Origin: Ponticaulis koreensis DSM 19734
Lineage (GTDB): Bacteria; Pseudomonadota; Alphaproteobacteria; Caulobacterales; Hyphomonadaceae
DNA length: 64,000 nucleotides
Direction: 5' to 3'
Assembly: GCF_000420665.1 (NCBI RefSeq)
Contig: NZ_ATVJ01000001.1
Coordinates: 1 to 64,000, forward strand
This document shows, in pieces, positions 17,008 through 25,283 of this stretch. The notes under the pieces are model-generated. The model made no database searches. It was not told where the DNA came from and was given only the letters and a program-made list of their open reading frames with translations. Each line of letters begins with the position of its first letter. Within the stretch, counting starts at the first letter, position 1. A program made the translations under genes and the position numbers.

Positions 17008-18320
17008 AGCTGTTCCACCAGTTTTTCGAGTGCATTCAACGTATCCGTGGGTGTCGCCGCCCCGGATGTTGGTTGTGCAAGAAAAGTCTCGATATCACTG
17101 CGTCTTGCGATCGACCGGTCGAGGCTTTTATTGTTTCCCGGTTTATGCAGGCCGCTTTCAATCAGCAACTGAGCTTCACGAAGTCGGAACATGCTGGCCC
17201 GCAGCTTCAGCAACGCCTTTTGCTGACGATCGCAGATCACCTTATCGGCCAGTCGGGACACAGAGTTCAGCACATCAATCGCCGGGTACCGCCCAGACGC
17301 CGCAATTTCCCTGGATAAAATTATATGACCATCGAGCAGTGACTTCATCACCTCGACGATGGGGTCGTCCACATCATCCGTTTCTGCCAGAACCGTAAAA
17401 AATGCCGTTATCGAACCACCCGAGGCCGAGGCACCACACCGCTCCACCATACGCGGTAGCTGCGCGAACACATTAGGTGTGTAGGCCCGAACCGTGGGCG
17501 GTTCTCCTGCCGACAATCCCATTTCCCGAAGGGCCATCGCGTAACGCGTAGAACTGTCAACGAACAATACGACGTCTTTGTTTTTCCAGCGCAGATATTC
17601 CGCCTGCGCAAGCGCGGCGTTTACAACGCGTGCTCTGACAGCCGCGCTTTCATCAGAGGTCGCAACAAACAATGTTGCCTTATCGGCGATGCCTGCTGCC
17701 TGGAGTGCGGACCAAAGAACGGCAACCTCTCGGCCGCGTTCCCCAACAAGGCAAAGCACAAGATTGTCGGCCTCGACATTTTGCATGATCTGCTCAACCA
17801 GTGTCGTCTTGCCGACACCGCTCGCTGCAAAAATTCCGATGCGTTGACCTTTTGCGAGTGGGAAGCATCCATCTATGGCGCGCACTCCAGTTGAGAGCGG
17901 TGAGGCGGCCACATCCCGCTCCATAGGGTTCAATGGCTTTCCTGCCAAAGGCCAGAGAAAATCTGCCGTTGCTTCCGGGCGGCCATCTATTGGCTTTCCC
18001 AGCGCACTCAAAATACGCCCTTTTAACCCTTCGCCTACAACCGTCATTCGATGAGTGTCGGTACGGATGACCCGATCACCCACGGACAACGACTCGCATG
18101 AATCTAGAGGCATGAGGACAGTTTTGTCGTGCGTCAGCGCTACGACTTCTGCTAACTTTTCCTCTTCGCCGCCGGCCGGAATAATCTTGCAAAGGTCACC
18201 GATGACAGCCTTTGGTCCCATCGATTCCAATCGCCCGGGAAGAACCGCCTGCAGTACGCCTCGATGCGTGATCGGATTTATTCCGCTAAGAAGAGCGGCA
18301 AATGGGTGATCTTGCATCAT
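17004..18320 (-). CDS. fliI: Flagellum-specific ATPase FliI
   Basis: The 438-residue protein is an F1-beta-like export ATPase with Walker A GIFAASGVGKTTLVEQI (about residues 167-183), Walker B region DVVLFVDSSTRYAMALREMG, and the FliI-type glycine-rich SGSITAFFTVLAETDDVDDPI motif. The N-terminal domain is short. It powers or regulates substrate unfolding at the export gate. ATGA overlaps link it with fliH upstream and fliJ downstream. All catalytic motifs appear intact, arguing that the system is energised. Confidence 0.97.
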   Translation of the reverse strand: MMQDHPFAALLSGINPITHRGVLQAVLPGRLESMGPKAVIGDLCKIIPAGGEEEKLAEVVALTHDKTVLMPLDSCESLSVGDRVIRTDTHRMTVVGEGLKGRILSALGKPIDGRPEATADFLWPLAGKPLNPMERDVAASPLSTGVRAIDGCFPLAKGQRIGIFAASGVGKTTLVEQIMQNVEADNLVLCLVGERGREVAVLWSALQAAGIADKATLFVATSDESAAVRARVVNAALAQAEYLRWKNKDVVLFVDSSTRYAMALREMGLSAGEPPTVRAYTPNVFAQLPRMVERCGASASGGSITAFFTVLAETDDVDDPIVEVMKSLLDGHIILSREIAASGRYPAIDVLNSVSRLADKVICDRQQKALLKLRASMFRLREAQLLIESGLHKPGNNKSLDRSIARRSDIETFLAQPTSGAATPTDTLNALEKLVEQL

Positions 18321-18979
18321 GCCTGCTTGGCTCCCACGATCGCGGTAGCAAGCCTGTCCCGCGCCTCACGGGTGAATTCGTTTACTGAAATTGAAACGTC
18401 CCCGGCACTGAGTCGAATGTCGCATTCTCCAGCGCTCTTGTGAGGCAGTAATCTAATAAAGTCGCCGCCCGGGGAATCGACACCCAATTCCTCCAGAATA
18501 GCTTTTACTTCGTCGACGCTGGCGAAATCTGAGGAGCTGACTTCAACGCAAACTACGGTTTCATTTCGCAGCATCCCTGCCTGCTGATGCAACAGATCCT
18601 GTAGGAATTGCTTCACCTGTTCTGGAGAATTGGCAAACTTGTCGAATGCATTGTCGACAATGACAAGAGCCAGTTGATCCAGTGTATCGAGCTTCTTCTC
18701 AAAGGCTTGTTGAGCCAGGCCAGCCGCGGCGACAAGGGCGTGGACCTTTTCATCGTGCGCGCGAAGCGCAGATGCTTCACCTTCCGCGAACGCTTTTTTT
18801 CGGGCAGTTTCTAATTCGGCAACATGTTCGGATTTGATTTTCAGAATTTCAGCTTCCAGCGCCTCAACCTTGCTCTCTACACTCTCTGCTTCCGGTGCGT
18901 TGGGCACCTGTGTCGAGACACGCACCTGATGCAGGGCGGTGATGGAGGCGCCGTTCTGCGCTTTTAGAATTCGGGACAT
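18317..18979 (-). CDS. fliH: Flagellar assembly protein FliH
   Basis: The start at ATG 18979 lies 4 nt after the preceding stop; a longer frame to 19021 would overlap that gene by 38 nt. The 220-residue protein has a coiled-coil middle (VEALEAEILKIKSEHVAELE, KKAFAEGEASALRAHDEK) containing the FAEG motif typical of FliH/YscL, and a C-terminal domain (VCVEVSSSDFASVDEV) that binds FliI. FliH tethers the ATPase to the FliN ring. Confidence 0.88.
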   Translation of the reverse strand: MSRILKAQNGASITALHQVRVSTQVPNAPEAESVESKVEALEAEILKIKSEHVAELETARKKAFAEGEASALRAHDEKVHALVAAAGLAQQAFEKKLDTLDQLALVIVDNAFDKFANSPEQVKQFLQDLLHQQAGMLRNETVVCVEVSSSDFASVDEVKAILEELGVDSPGGDFIRLLPHKSAGECDIRLSAGDVSISVNEFTREARDRLATAIVGAKQA

Positions 18980-18983
18980 CAAA

Positions 18984-19355
18984 TCAGACCCCGAGTTCAG
19001 ATTTGCGGGCAAAAATGCCAAGCCCGAGCCGCCTTGTAAGCCGCTGCTTCAGCGTCTCACAGTCGCTGGCCTTTGCAATGGCTACCTCCAGTACGGTCCT
19101 CACATCATCGGTCAGATCGATTTGCTCGGCATCAATCAGATCATTCAGACAACGCCGGAAGCGTGAGGTAAATATGGATGTATCCAGCTTCGCTGGGTCA
19201 ATTTTTGGCATAACCGACATTGCGCGTAACAAGTCTTCAACCGCGTGCCGGTCCTCGCGCTTGAGAGATTTCAGAATGGTCCGACGATCATTTGCAGATA
19301 AATCGCCGAATTCTTCGATCATCGTCGCGTATGACAGCGGGGTATACTTGTTCAT
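18984..19355 (-). CDS. Unknown 123-aa protein in the fliG position
   Basis: The gene lies exactly where fliG normally stands, between fliF (4-nt overlap) and fliH (4-nt gap). It encodes only 123 residues, against about 330 for FliG. It is predicted all-helical (YATMIEEFGDLSANDRRTIL, RHAVEDLLRAMSVMPKI, FRRCLNDLIDAEQIDLTDDV). I see none of the FliG motifs: no EHPQ, no GGG hinge and no torque-helix charged cluster. It could be a degenerate FliG N-domain that links the short FliF tail to the FliM/N-like ring, or an unrelated adaptor. No function is claimed. Confidence 0.8.
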   Translation of the reverse strand: MNKYTPLSYATMIEEFGDLSANDRRTILKSLKREDRHAVEDLLRAMSVMPKIDPAKLDTSIFTSRFRRCLNDLIDAEQIDLTDDVRTVLEVAIAKASDCETLKQRLTRRLGLGIFARKSELGV

Positions 19356-20476
19356 AGTCCCGCTCCGGGTTCGACCCGACGCTGGCTAAGCTCCGTTAAC
19401 CGGTCTGCCCAGACGGCGATTTCTTCTTTCGAAAGCTTCGGCCGACGCATTCGTCTAACGACAAGCAACGCGAACACGAACGCTCCAGAAGTTATAAGAC
19501 TCCAGACGATCCAGCCATAAAACGCCCAAATAGAGCGAGCCGGCTCAGTCCCCACCAGGGGCACGGTGCCCACTTCTTCGGTAGCCATCGACCCCAGATA
19601 CTCCGACACTTGGGTTACGGCTTCAGAAGCCTGAACTTCAGTTGATGGTGCCAAAATACCATCGGAAATCATGCGCTCAAGGTTCACGTACGGGTCATTC
19701 GCCACAGTCATATCGACTGCTAAACTCATACCGTCCGCGCCGTCAGATACGACTGCCATATCAGCGCCATCCGCGATCGAGTTTACAGCATTTACCGCGG
19801 TTTCCGCAACCGAAGCGCCTGTCGTCGGTACGGCGCTAAGCATCATGCCATTCTGGTCAAGAATGACGACATCCGTTGGCTCAAGCTCCGGGATCGAAAA
19901 CGCTACGAGAAACTGTATACCCTGCACAATACTCTGATTAATACTTGCTCCCGGGGCAGGTCTGATAGATACGGCTGCTTTAGGGCGCGCCCGATCGTCA
20001 GCAAATAGCACTCGCTCAGGCATGGACACATGCACGCGAGCATCAGCCACCGGCTCCATCATTGTAATTATAGTTCTGGCCAGGTCGCCCTGAAGCGCAC
20101 GTTGATGTCTGATTTTCTGCCCGAACTCTGTCAGCCCCATTTCTGAATTGTCGAAAATTTCAAATCCGACGATGCGACGTTCAGGCGAATGAGCATCTGC
20201 AATGTCGATTCTGATCCGGTCCGCTTGAGACGCCGGAACAGCTATAGCGCTACCACCTGCCGTAACACGATACTCAACCTCACGATCCTCCAAAACTCTC
20301 ACGACTTCAGCGGCTTCTTCAGGCGCAAGACCAGACATAATCGTGCGATAATTCATCGATCTATACGCGAAATAAGTAAGAGCTAATGCAACTGTCACAC
20401 CCACGCCCACCATAAGCAGGATTGATCGAAAGCTACGCCCTGAAGCACTTGATCCCGTATCGCTCACTTCAATCAC
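19352..20476 (-). CDS. fliF: Short FliF-like MS-ring protein
   Basis: The protein has 374 residues compared with about 530-560 for usual FliF. TM1 is at about 18-40. RBM1 (TIMSGLAPEEAAEVVRVLED) and RBM2 (ARTIITMMEPVADARVHVSM, then PKAAVSIRPAPGASINQSIV) are clear. After about residue 215 the large RBM3/beta-collar region is replaced by some 100 low-similarity residues. TM2 lies near 322-347, followed by a cytoplasmic tail of only about 25 residues. The conserved C-terminal FliG-binding segment cannot be identified. The architecture is closer to a SctJ-type injectisome ring with an added C-terminal TM than to standard FliF. The reading frame is intact, so truncation is not a frameshift. Confidence 0.88.
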   Translation of the reverse strand: MIEVSDTGSSASGRSFRSILLMVGVGVTVALALTYFAYRSMNYRTIMSGLAPEEAAEVVRVLEDREVEYRVTAGGSAIAVPASQADRIRIDIADAHSPERRIVGFEIFDNSEMGLTEFGQKIRHQRALQGDLARTIITMMEPVADARVHVSMPERVLFADDRARPKAAVSIRPAPGASINQSIVQGIQFLVAFSIPELEPTDVVILDQNGMMLSAVPTTGASVAETAVNAVNSIADGADMAVVSDGADGMSLAVDMTVANDPYVNLERMISDGILAPSTEVQASEAVTQVSEYLGSMATEEVGTVPLVGTEPARSIWAFYGWIVWSLITSGAFVFALLVVRRMRRPKLSKEEIAVWADRLTELSQRRVEPGAGL

Positions 20477-20800
20477 CTAGAGCTGCATGTTCGTGATTTG
20501 CTGAAACCCTTCCACAAGACGGTCTCTGATCTGTATCGTAAGGTCTACCGAGAGTTTGGCTTTTTCCAACGACAAGATTACCTCGTGGATACTGACGCTT
20601 TCAGGGTCTGAAACGTATTGCCGTGTTAACTCGTCGGCAGCATGCAGCCTCTGTTCCACTGCATTTAGACTGGTAGTCATGATGTCCTGAAAGCTGTCAC
20701 CATTTACAGATGCCTCAATGACGGGCTGCTGAATATGTTGATTGGAAAGAACCGGGGCTTCAGCCGCCCCGGATCCAACGACCGCTTCGATCGAACTCAT
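20477..20800 (-). CDS. fliE: Flagellar hook-basal body protein FliE
   Basis: The 107-residue protein has the conserved FliE C-terminus (PESVSIHEVILSLEKAKLSV, then IQIRDRLVEGFQQITNMQL). FliE joins the MS ring to the rod. It directly abuts fliF (stop followed by the fliF ATG) and overlaps flgC by 4 nt, giving the standard flgB-flgC-fliE order. Intact FliE next to an unusual FliF is a useful constraint: the ring must still support a rod. Confidence 0.94.
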   Translation of the reverse strand: MSSIEAVVGSGAAEAPVLSNQHIQQPVIEASVNGDSFQDIMTTSLNAVEQRLHAADELTRQYVSDPESVSIHEVILSLEKAKLSVDLTIQIRDRLVEGFQQITNMQL

Positions 20801-21225
20801 ACCGTCCGCCCCATTTCCAGCGCCTTCATATACATCTGCTTTGAAATCGACATCGCCGTGAGATTAGCCTCATAAACACGCATGGTTTTCACGAGCAGCG
20901 ACATCTCCTGACCATGATCCACATTTGCATACTGAACAAATCCTTCGGCATTCGCGCTCGGATGATCCGGCTCATACACAGATCGCACCGGATCTTGCAT
21001 TTCTTCGACCGCAAACACCCTCACCCCTACAGGCTCACGATTGTTTAAATCCGTTGTCATAAGCGTCTGAAAATCCACGGCAGGACCGGACAACAACCGA
21101 CGCGCGCCAACACGATTGCCAGCCGCGTCCACGGGAGAATTTACATTCGCCAGGTTTTCAGCGATGACAGCATAACGTTGCCATTCCACATCAAGCGCCG
21201 ACAGACTGATTTCGAAAGCTTGCAT
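20797..21225 (-). CDS. flgC: Flagellar proximal rod protein FlgC
   Basis: The 142-residue protein has the N-terminal rod motif (YAVIAENLANVNSPVDAAGN) and the C-terminal helix (EMSLLVKTMRVYEANLTAMS). FlgC, FlgB and FlgF make the proximal rod. The gene is 3 nt after flgB and overlaps fliE by 4 nt. Confidence 0.96.
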   Translation of the reverse strand: MQAFEISLSALDVEWQRYAVIAENLANVNSPVDAAGNRVGARRLLSGPAVDFQTLMTTDLNNREPVGVRVFAVEEMQDPVRSVYEPDHPSANAEGFVQYANVDHGQEMSLLVKTMRVYEANLTAMSISKQMYMKALEMGRTV

Positions 21226-21228
21226 TGC

Positions 21229-21567
21229 TTAGCGCCCCCCACTTACTGCACTTTTGGCGATAGCCATATGTCGTCCGAGAATTTCGGTGAGTGCTGCATA
21301 CTGCATGGCCGTCTTAGAAGATTCCGCGAGCTCAAGATCAATCCGAACGCCAGATTCGGAAACTATTCTCTCGATTGTCGGCTCAACCTGCTCAACCGCT
21401 GAAGCGCCCTCCGTCATTGCAACGCTCAATGCATCTGCGAAACTGATCCGAACAGGCTGATAGTTCGGCGTATTCGCGTTTGCCAAGTTCTGAGCCGTGT
21501 AATCCTGACGGAGAGACAAGAGGTCGAGTGTTTTTGAAACTGCACTAAAAGTTACGGCATCCATCAC
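21229..21567 (-). CDS. flgB: Flagellar proximal rod protein FlgB
   Basis: The 112-residue protein carries the N-terminal rod motif (LLSLRQDYTAQNLANANTPN, then YQPVRISFADAL) and a short C-terminal helix (AALTEILGRHMAIAKSAVSG). It heads the flgB-flgC-fliE-fliF block and follows flgI at a 9-nt gap. Confidence 0.95.
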   Translation of the reverse strand: MMDAVTFSAVSKTLDLLSLRQDYTAQNLANANTPNYQPVRISFADALSVAMTEGASAVEQVEPTIERIVSESGVRIDLELAESSKTAMQYAALTEILGRHMAIAKSAVSGGR

Positions 21568-21576
21568 CCTCTCCCT

Positions 21577-22707
21577 CTACTGAACAATAATTTCGGCATG
21601 GACTGCGCCAGCAGCTCTCATGGCCTGAAGTACGGAAATAAGATCGCGACTGGTTACGCCGGCCTCTCGCAGTCCCTGAACGAGATCCCCGATCGTCGCA
21701 CTTGGAAAACTGGCAACAATATCCGATGAAGAATCGTCAACGCTTAGATCAGTATTGGTAATAACCAGACTACTAATCCCGTCATTTTGTCCAGCAATGA
21801 AACCGGGTTGCAGGCCGAAAGAATCGGCCTCGATTTGAACTTTCAGATCACCTTGGGAGATCACAATGTCAGATATCCTGATGTCCGCGCCCGCTACAAC
21901 CGTTCCTGTGCGTTCATTGACCACGATTCTGGCGAATGTGTCTGGCAGAAAGGCAAGTGTTTCTAGCTCAGCCACAAACCGGGGGAGGCTGCCAAATTCC
22001 GGATAATACTGTATCTGAACCTCATCAGCGCCAACGGCATGGGCAACACCAATTCCAAATCGCATTTCGACGGCATCAGCAATTTTTTGCGCATTGCCAA
22101 AACTGGGATCTCTCAAGAGAAAACTAAGCTGGTTATCTGCGTTCAGAATATTCGCATTTACCGGTACTTCGACCGTTCCACCGTTCTCAATTACGGCCGT
22201 GGTGGGATAATTTCGTTGCTGCATATTGAGCTGAGATTCAAAGTTATAGCCGCCAGTAACGAGCGCGCCCTGCGCAACAGCATATGGCTCGCCTTGCGGC
22301 GCTAACAACTCGGTGAACAAAAGAACGCCTCCGGAAAGACTCCTGGCATCTCCAATGGAAGATACTGTCACCGGGATCGGATCTCCAACATTTGCTGACG
22401 GCGGAAGCTTCGCGGTCACCATCACCACAGCCGCGTTGCGACTAGACAATTCGTCCTCACTTACCGTGGTATTGAAACGTCCGAGCAAATTTTGAAGCGC
22501 CTGGCGTGTGACGACGCTGCGCTGACTGTCTCCGGATCCTGCAAGCCCCACCACAAGGCCATACCCGACGAGTTCGTTCGAACGCCAGCCTTCGAACCGA
22601 CCAGCGTCTCTCATCTGGATGGTTTGCGATGCAGCGACTTGCACGGGCAGAACAAGCGCGCAAAGCCCTATGATCAGGACGCGGATTACCGACGCAAAGG
22701 AGGTCAT
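21577..22707 (-). CDS. flgI: Flagellar P-ring protein FlgI
   Basis: The 376-residue protein has a Sec signal peptide (about residues 1-26, cleaved near VQVAAS) and the FlgI opening motif RFEGWRSNELVGYGLVVGLA. The body has NAAVVMVTAKLPPSANVGDP and ends with the expected C-terminal helix. FlgI forms the peptidoglycan bushing around the rod in Gram-negative cells. It overlaps flgH by 4 nt. Confidence 0.96.
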   Translation of the reverse strand: MTSFASVIRVLIIGLCALVLPVQVAASQTIQMRDAGRFEGWRSNELVGYGLVVGLAGSGDSQRSVVTRQALQNLLGRFNTTVSEDELSSRNAAVVMVTAKLPPSANVGDPIPVTVSSIGDARSLSGGVLLFTELLAPQGEPYAVAQGALVTGGYNFESQLNMQQRNYPTTAVIENGGTVEVPVNANILNADNQLSFLLRDPSFGNAQKIADAVEMRFGIGVAHAVGADEVQIQYYPEFGSLPRFVAELETLAFLPDTFARIVVNERTGTVVAGADIRISDIVISQGDLKVQIEADSFGLQPGFIAGQNDGISSLVITNTDLSVDDSSSDIVASFPSATIGDLVQGLREAGVTSRDLISVLQAMRAAGAVHAEIIVQ

Positions 22708-23291
22708 ACCGGCACCAGTCCAAACACACCCAAAAGCCAGGTCACCAATCCCGGATTGGACCCTCGGGTTACAAATCCTTCTCCATCATAACTGATAACT
22801 GCGTCGGCAAGCAGAGTTGAAATCACTGTATTTTGAGAAGAGATATCAACGACGCGAACCTTGCCCTCAAGAGTCACTTCTGACCTTTCGCCATTGATGT
22901 ACAAAACCTGCGTCCCGCCAACCAAAAGTGTACCATCATTGACGATATCAATAACTGACACACTGAAAGACGTCAGAAAACGCTCACTGCGTCGCGTTTC
23001 TCCGCGGCCATCATATCCTGTTGCAAGGCGCGCCTGACCAAACTCTTCAACACCCGTAAGCCGCCATCCACCATCAATGTCTGTCTGCCGGGAGGAACGC
23101 ATACTCGCTGTATTCGATGCTTCGGTATTCTGATAAACGATAACTGTCAGAATATCGCCAATCCGGGAGGCTTTGTTGTCCGAGATTAGATTAGAGTGCT
23201 CTCCCGGCCGATAAAGATTGTCTGCGTGAGCCGAAACCGACAGCCCAACTACAAGAACCAGCGAAGACAATAGGCTAAAGGTGCTCTTCAT
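22704..23291 (-). CDS. flgH: Flagellar L-ring protein FlgH lacking a lipobox
   Basis: The 195-residue protein has FlgH features: DNLYRPGEHSNLISDNKASR, IGDILTVIVYQNTEASN, and the C-terminal GSNPGLVTWLLGVFGLVP. FlgH forms the outer-membrane ring and is normally a lipoprotein with a Cys just after the signal peptide. Here the N-terminus (LSSLVLVVGLSVSAHADNLY) has no Cys at all and reads as a standard signal-peptidase I site (AHA-D). Assignment as FlgH is firm; the absence of lipidation is what is unusual. It overlaps flgA by 4 nt. Confidence 0.94.
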   Translation of the reverse strand: MKSTFSLLSSLVLVVGLSVSAHADNLYRPGEHSNLISDNKASRIGDILTVIVYQNTEASNTASMRSSRQTDIDGGWRLTGVEEFGQARLATGYDGRGETRRSERFLTSFSVSVIDIVNDGTLLVGGTQVLYINGERSEVTLEGKVRVVDISSQNTVISTLLADAVISYDGEGFVTRGSNPGLVTWLLGVFGLVPV

Positions 23292-23821
23292 GGATAGACA
23301 AGCCTCATGAAGCGACCGTCTACTGGCACGCTGAGGACTTCATCGTCAGCAGTCATAACAAACACGCGGCTCTGACCATGCAGATCTTCCAGCAGAGTGA
23401 CCGGTCGCTGAATTCGAATAGAACCCGACACAATCTGAAGCACTGCCTCATCCCATTTGCCAGCGCGCCGTACTGTCTGCAAAGTCACGTCATCGGACAC
23501 AACAGATGCCTGCTCCATCCGGTTAAAAACCATCTCACCCGACGCTGGGTCACAATCAATGATCAACAGTCCGGGCGCACGATTTGAAACCATATCGATC
23601 ACATCTTCACGCGTGAAGGACTCTCCAGACACCACCGGTAAAGACAGTGCCATCAATCGGGACTTTGCGGCACTCGCCCAGGTCGCGGGCAGCGCCTCTT
23701 CATCAATGATATCACCGAACACCGGATAGGCATGCTCGAAAACAACTACCGGGGCGGAGCTGAGGCAAACCCCTACTTCAAGTGAAGACAGGACTGAGGC
23801 CGCTACCAAAGACGCAATCAT
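23288..23821 (-). CDS. flgA: Probable P-ring assembly chaperone FlgA (divergent)
   Basis: The 177-residue protein has a hydrophobic N-terminal signal-like segment (IASLVAASVLSSLEVGVC). The C-terminal half with repeated short beta segments (VLQIVSGSIRIQRPVTLLED) resembles the FlgA chaperone region, and the gene lies between flgG and flgH as flgA usually does. FlgA helps FlgI assemble in the periplasm. Sequence identity to typical FlgA is weak by eye, so the name leans on location. Confidence 0.7.
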   Translation of the reverse strand: MIASLVAASVLSSLEVGVCLSSAPVVVFEHAYPVFGDIIDEEALPATWASAAKSRLMALSLPVVSGESFTREDVIDMVSNRAPGLLIIDCDPASGEMVFNRMEQASVVSDDVTLQTVRRAGKWDEAVLQIVSGSIRIQRPVTLLEDLHGQSRVFVMTADDEVLSVPVDGRFMRLVYP

Positions 23822-23823
23822 TG

Positions 23824-24567
23824 TTATTGCTGCCTTAAAGAATTCGCTATGGACATCAGACGATCCGCAGCCTGCAACACCTGCGCGTTCGAAGAATAAG
23901 CGCGCTGAATGATCATCATGCTGACCATTTCCTGATTGAGGTCCACAGTAGAACGCTCTACCGCGCCCGACACAAACTGCCCAGCACCATCCTCACCTGC
24001 AACGGCGCCATAGGACCTAACACCGCTTCTTAGCTCATAAAGTCCACTCGACTTTTGAATAAGATCAGCTGACGAATTCACGCTCACGAGCGACAGCTGA
24101 CCAAGCTCAGAAACTGCATCCTCATTAACCAACAGCGCACTCACCGTACCATCAGCATCCACACGGATATCACGCGCACCTATGGGCACATTAACCATAT
24201 CACGAAGCATCATTCCGTTTTCAGCCTGGAGATAGCCTTCCTGCCCTACATGGAGCCGCCCACCGCGCCATAGATAGCTGTTTCCACCGGGCCCCAAGAG
24301 TTCAAGGAAACCATTCCCGTCAATCGCAATGTCGAGCGAATTGCCTGTTTCAACGATGTCGCCCTGATCGAAAACCGCAGCAGCCTGGTCCATCCGTACA
24401 CCGACACCCCGCATGTCACTTGAAGTACTTGCCATTACCTCAGCAAAGCTGATCTCAGCGCGTTTAAACCCCTGCGTGTTTAGGTTGGAGATATTGTTTG
24501 CAACCACACTTAGAGCACGCTCCTGCGAGCCGAGCCCGATACCAGCGACATAAAATGCGTCATTCAT
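23824..24567 (-). CDS. flgG: Flagellar distal rod protein FlgG
   Basis: The 247-residue protein has the rod N-terminus (SVVANNISNLNTQGFKRAEI), the central motif NSLDIAIDGNGFLELLGPGG, and the C-terminus (STVDLNQEMVSMMIIQRAYS, then QAADRLMSIANSLRQ). FlgG forms the distal rod through the P and L rings. It is a little shorter than the usual 262 residues. It follows flgF with a 2-nt gap. Confidence 0.94.
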   Translation of the reverse strand: MNDAFYVAGIGLGSQERALSVVANNISNLNTQGFKRAEISFAEVMASTSSDMRGVGVRMDQAAAVFDQGDIVETGNSLDIAIDGNGFLELLGPGGNSYLWRGGRLHVGQEGYLQAENGMMLRDMVNVPIGARDIRVDADGTVSALLVNEDAVSELGQLSLVSVNSSADLIQKSSGLYELRSGVRSYGAVAGEDGAGQFVSGAVERSTVDLNQEMVSMMIIQRAYSSNAQVLQAADRLMSIANSLRQQ

Positions 24568-24569
24568 TC

Positions 24570-25283
24570 TCAGCTCCGCCCAAAGGTTGCGATCGCGCTA
24601 CCGATCATAGAATCATAAGCTTGGATAAGACGCGCACCGGTCTCCGCCTGACGCACAGACTGCATCAACTCAATCATCTCTTCGCCAAGTTCGACATTAG
24701 AAGATTCAAATGCACCTTGAAGAAGGTTTCCGCTTTCAACCCTAGTCACGCCGATCCCGTTTTCCATCTGCATGAGTGAGCCTGAAACCGCGCTCATAGC
24801 ACTCGTTTCCTCAGGCACAAAAAGGCCTATCTGTGCAACGGCGACGCCGTCCTCCAACAGTGTTCCATCGGACAAAACTTCCACAACATCGGATGCGGCG
24901 CGCACTGGAGCGCCATCTGCTGAAAGGAGAATAAGTCCATTTTCATCAACGAGCTGCAAATCTGATCTACGATGAAACCTACCCGCGCGAGAGAGAAACT
25001 CAACGCCCGTTTCCGGATGCTGAAGAAGAAAGAACCCCTCCCCGGAAATAGCAAAGTCAAAGGCATTTCCTGTGAGCTGAGTTGTACCCGCCTCAGCGCG
25101 GTAAACCGACTGAAAATTAAGTCGCTCAGTGCCGAAAACGTCGGCTGTGTCAGATGGATTCGCAAGTAAAGATTCAGCGCGATATCCAGGAACCTGTGCG
25201 CTCGAAATATTGCGACCAATTACAGCTGCCCGCTGCTCCGAAGAAGCAAGCAACCGCACTGCCTCAATTAATGGATCACTCAT
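24570..25283 (-). CDS. flgF: Flagellar proximal rod protein FlgF
   Basis: The protein has 237 residues from ATG 25283; an in-frame TTG at 25307 has less support. It shows the FlgF/FlgG N-terminal helix (LASSEQRAAVIGRNISSAQV), the AFDFAISGEGFFLLQHPETG motif, and the C-terminal helix (GEEMIELMQSVRQAETGARL). FlgF is assigned rather than FlgG because it precedes flgG and has the shorter Ile/Phe-type C-terminus. As the first gene of a roughly 15-kb minus-strand operon, its upstream side should contain the operon promoter, but none is recognisable. Confidence 0.9.
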   Translation of the reverse strand: MSDPLIEAVRLLASSEQRAAVIGRNISSAQVPGYRAESLLANPSDTADVFGTERLNFQSVYRAEAGTTQLTGNAFDFAISGEGFFLLQHPETGVEFLSRAGRFHRRSDLQLVDENGLILLSADGAPVRAASDVVEVLSDGTLLEDGVAVAQIGLFVPEETSAMSAVSGSLMQMENGIGVTRVESGNLLQGAFESSNVELGEEMIELMQSVRQAETGARLIQAYDSMIGSAIATFGRS

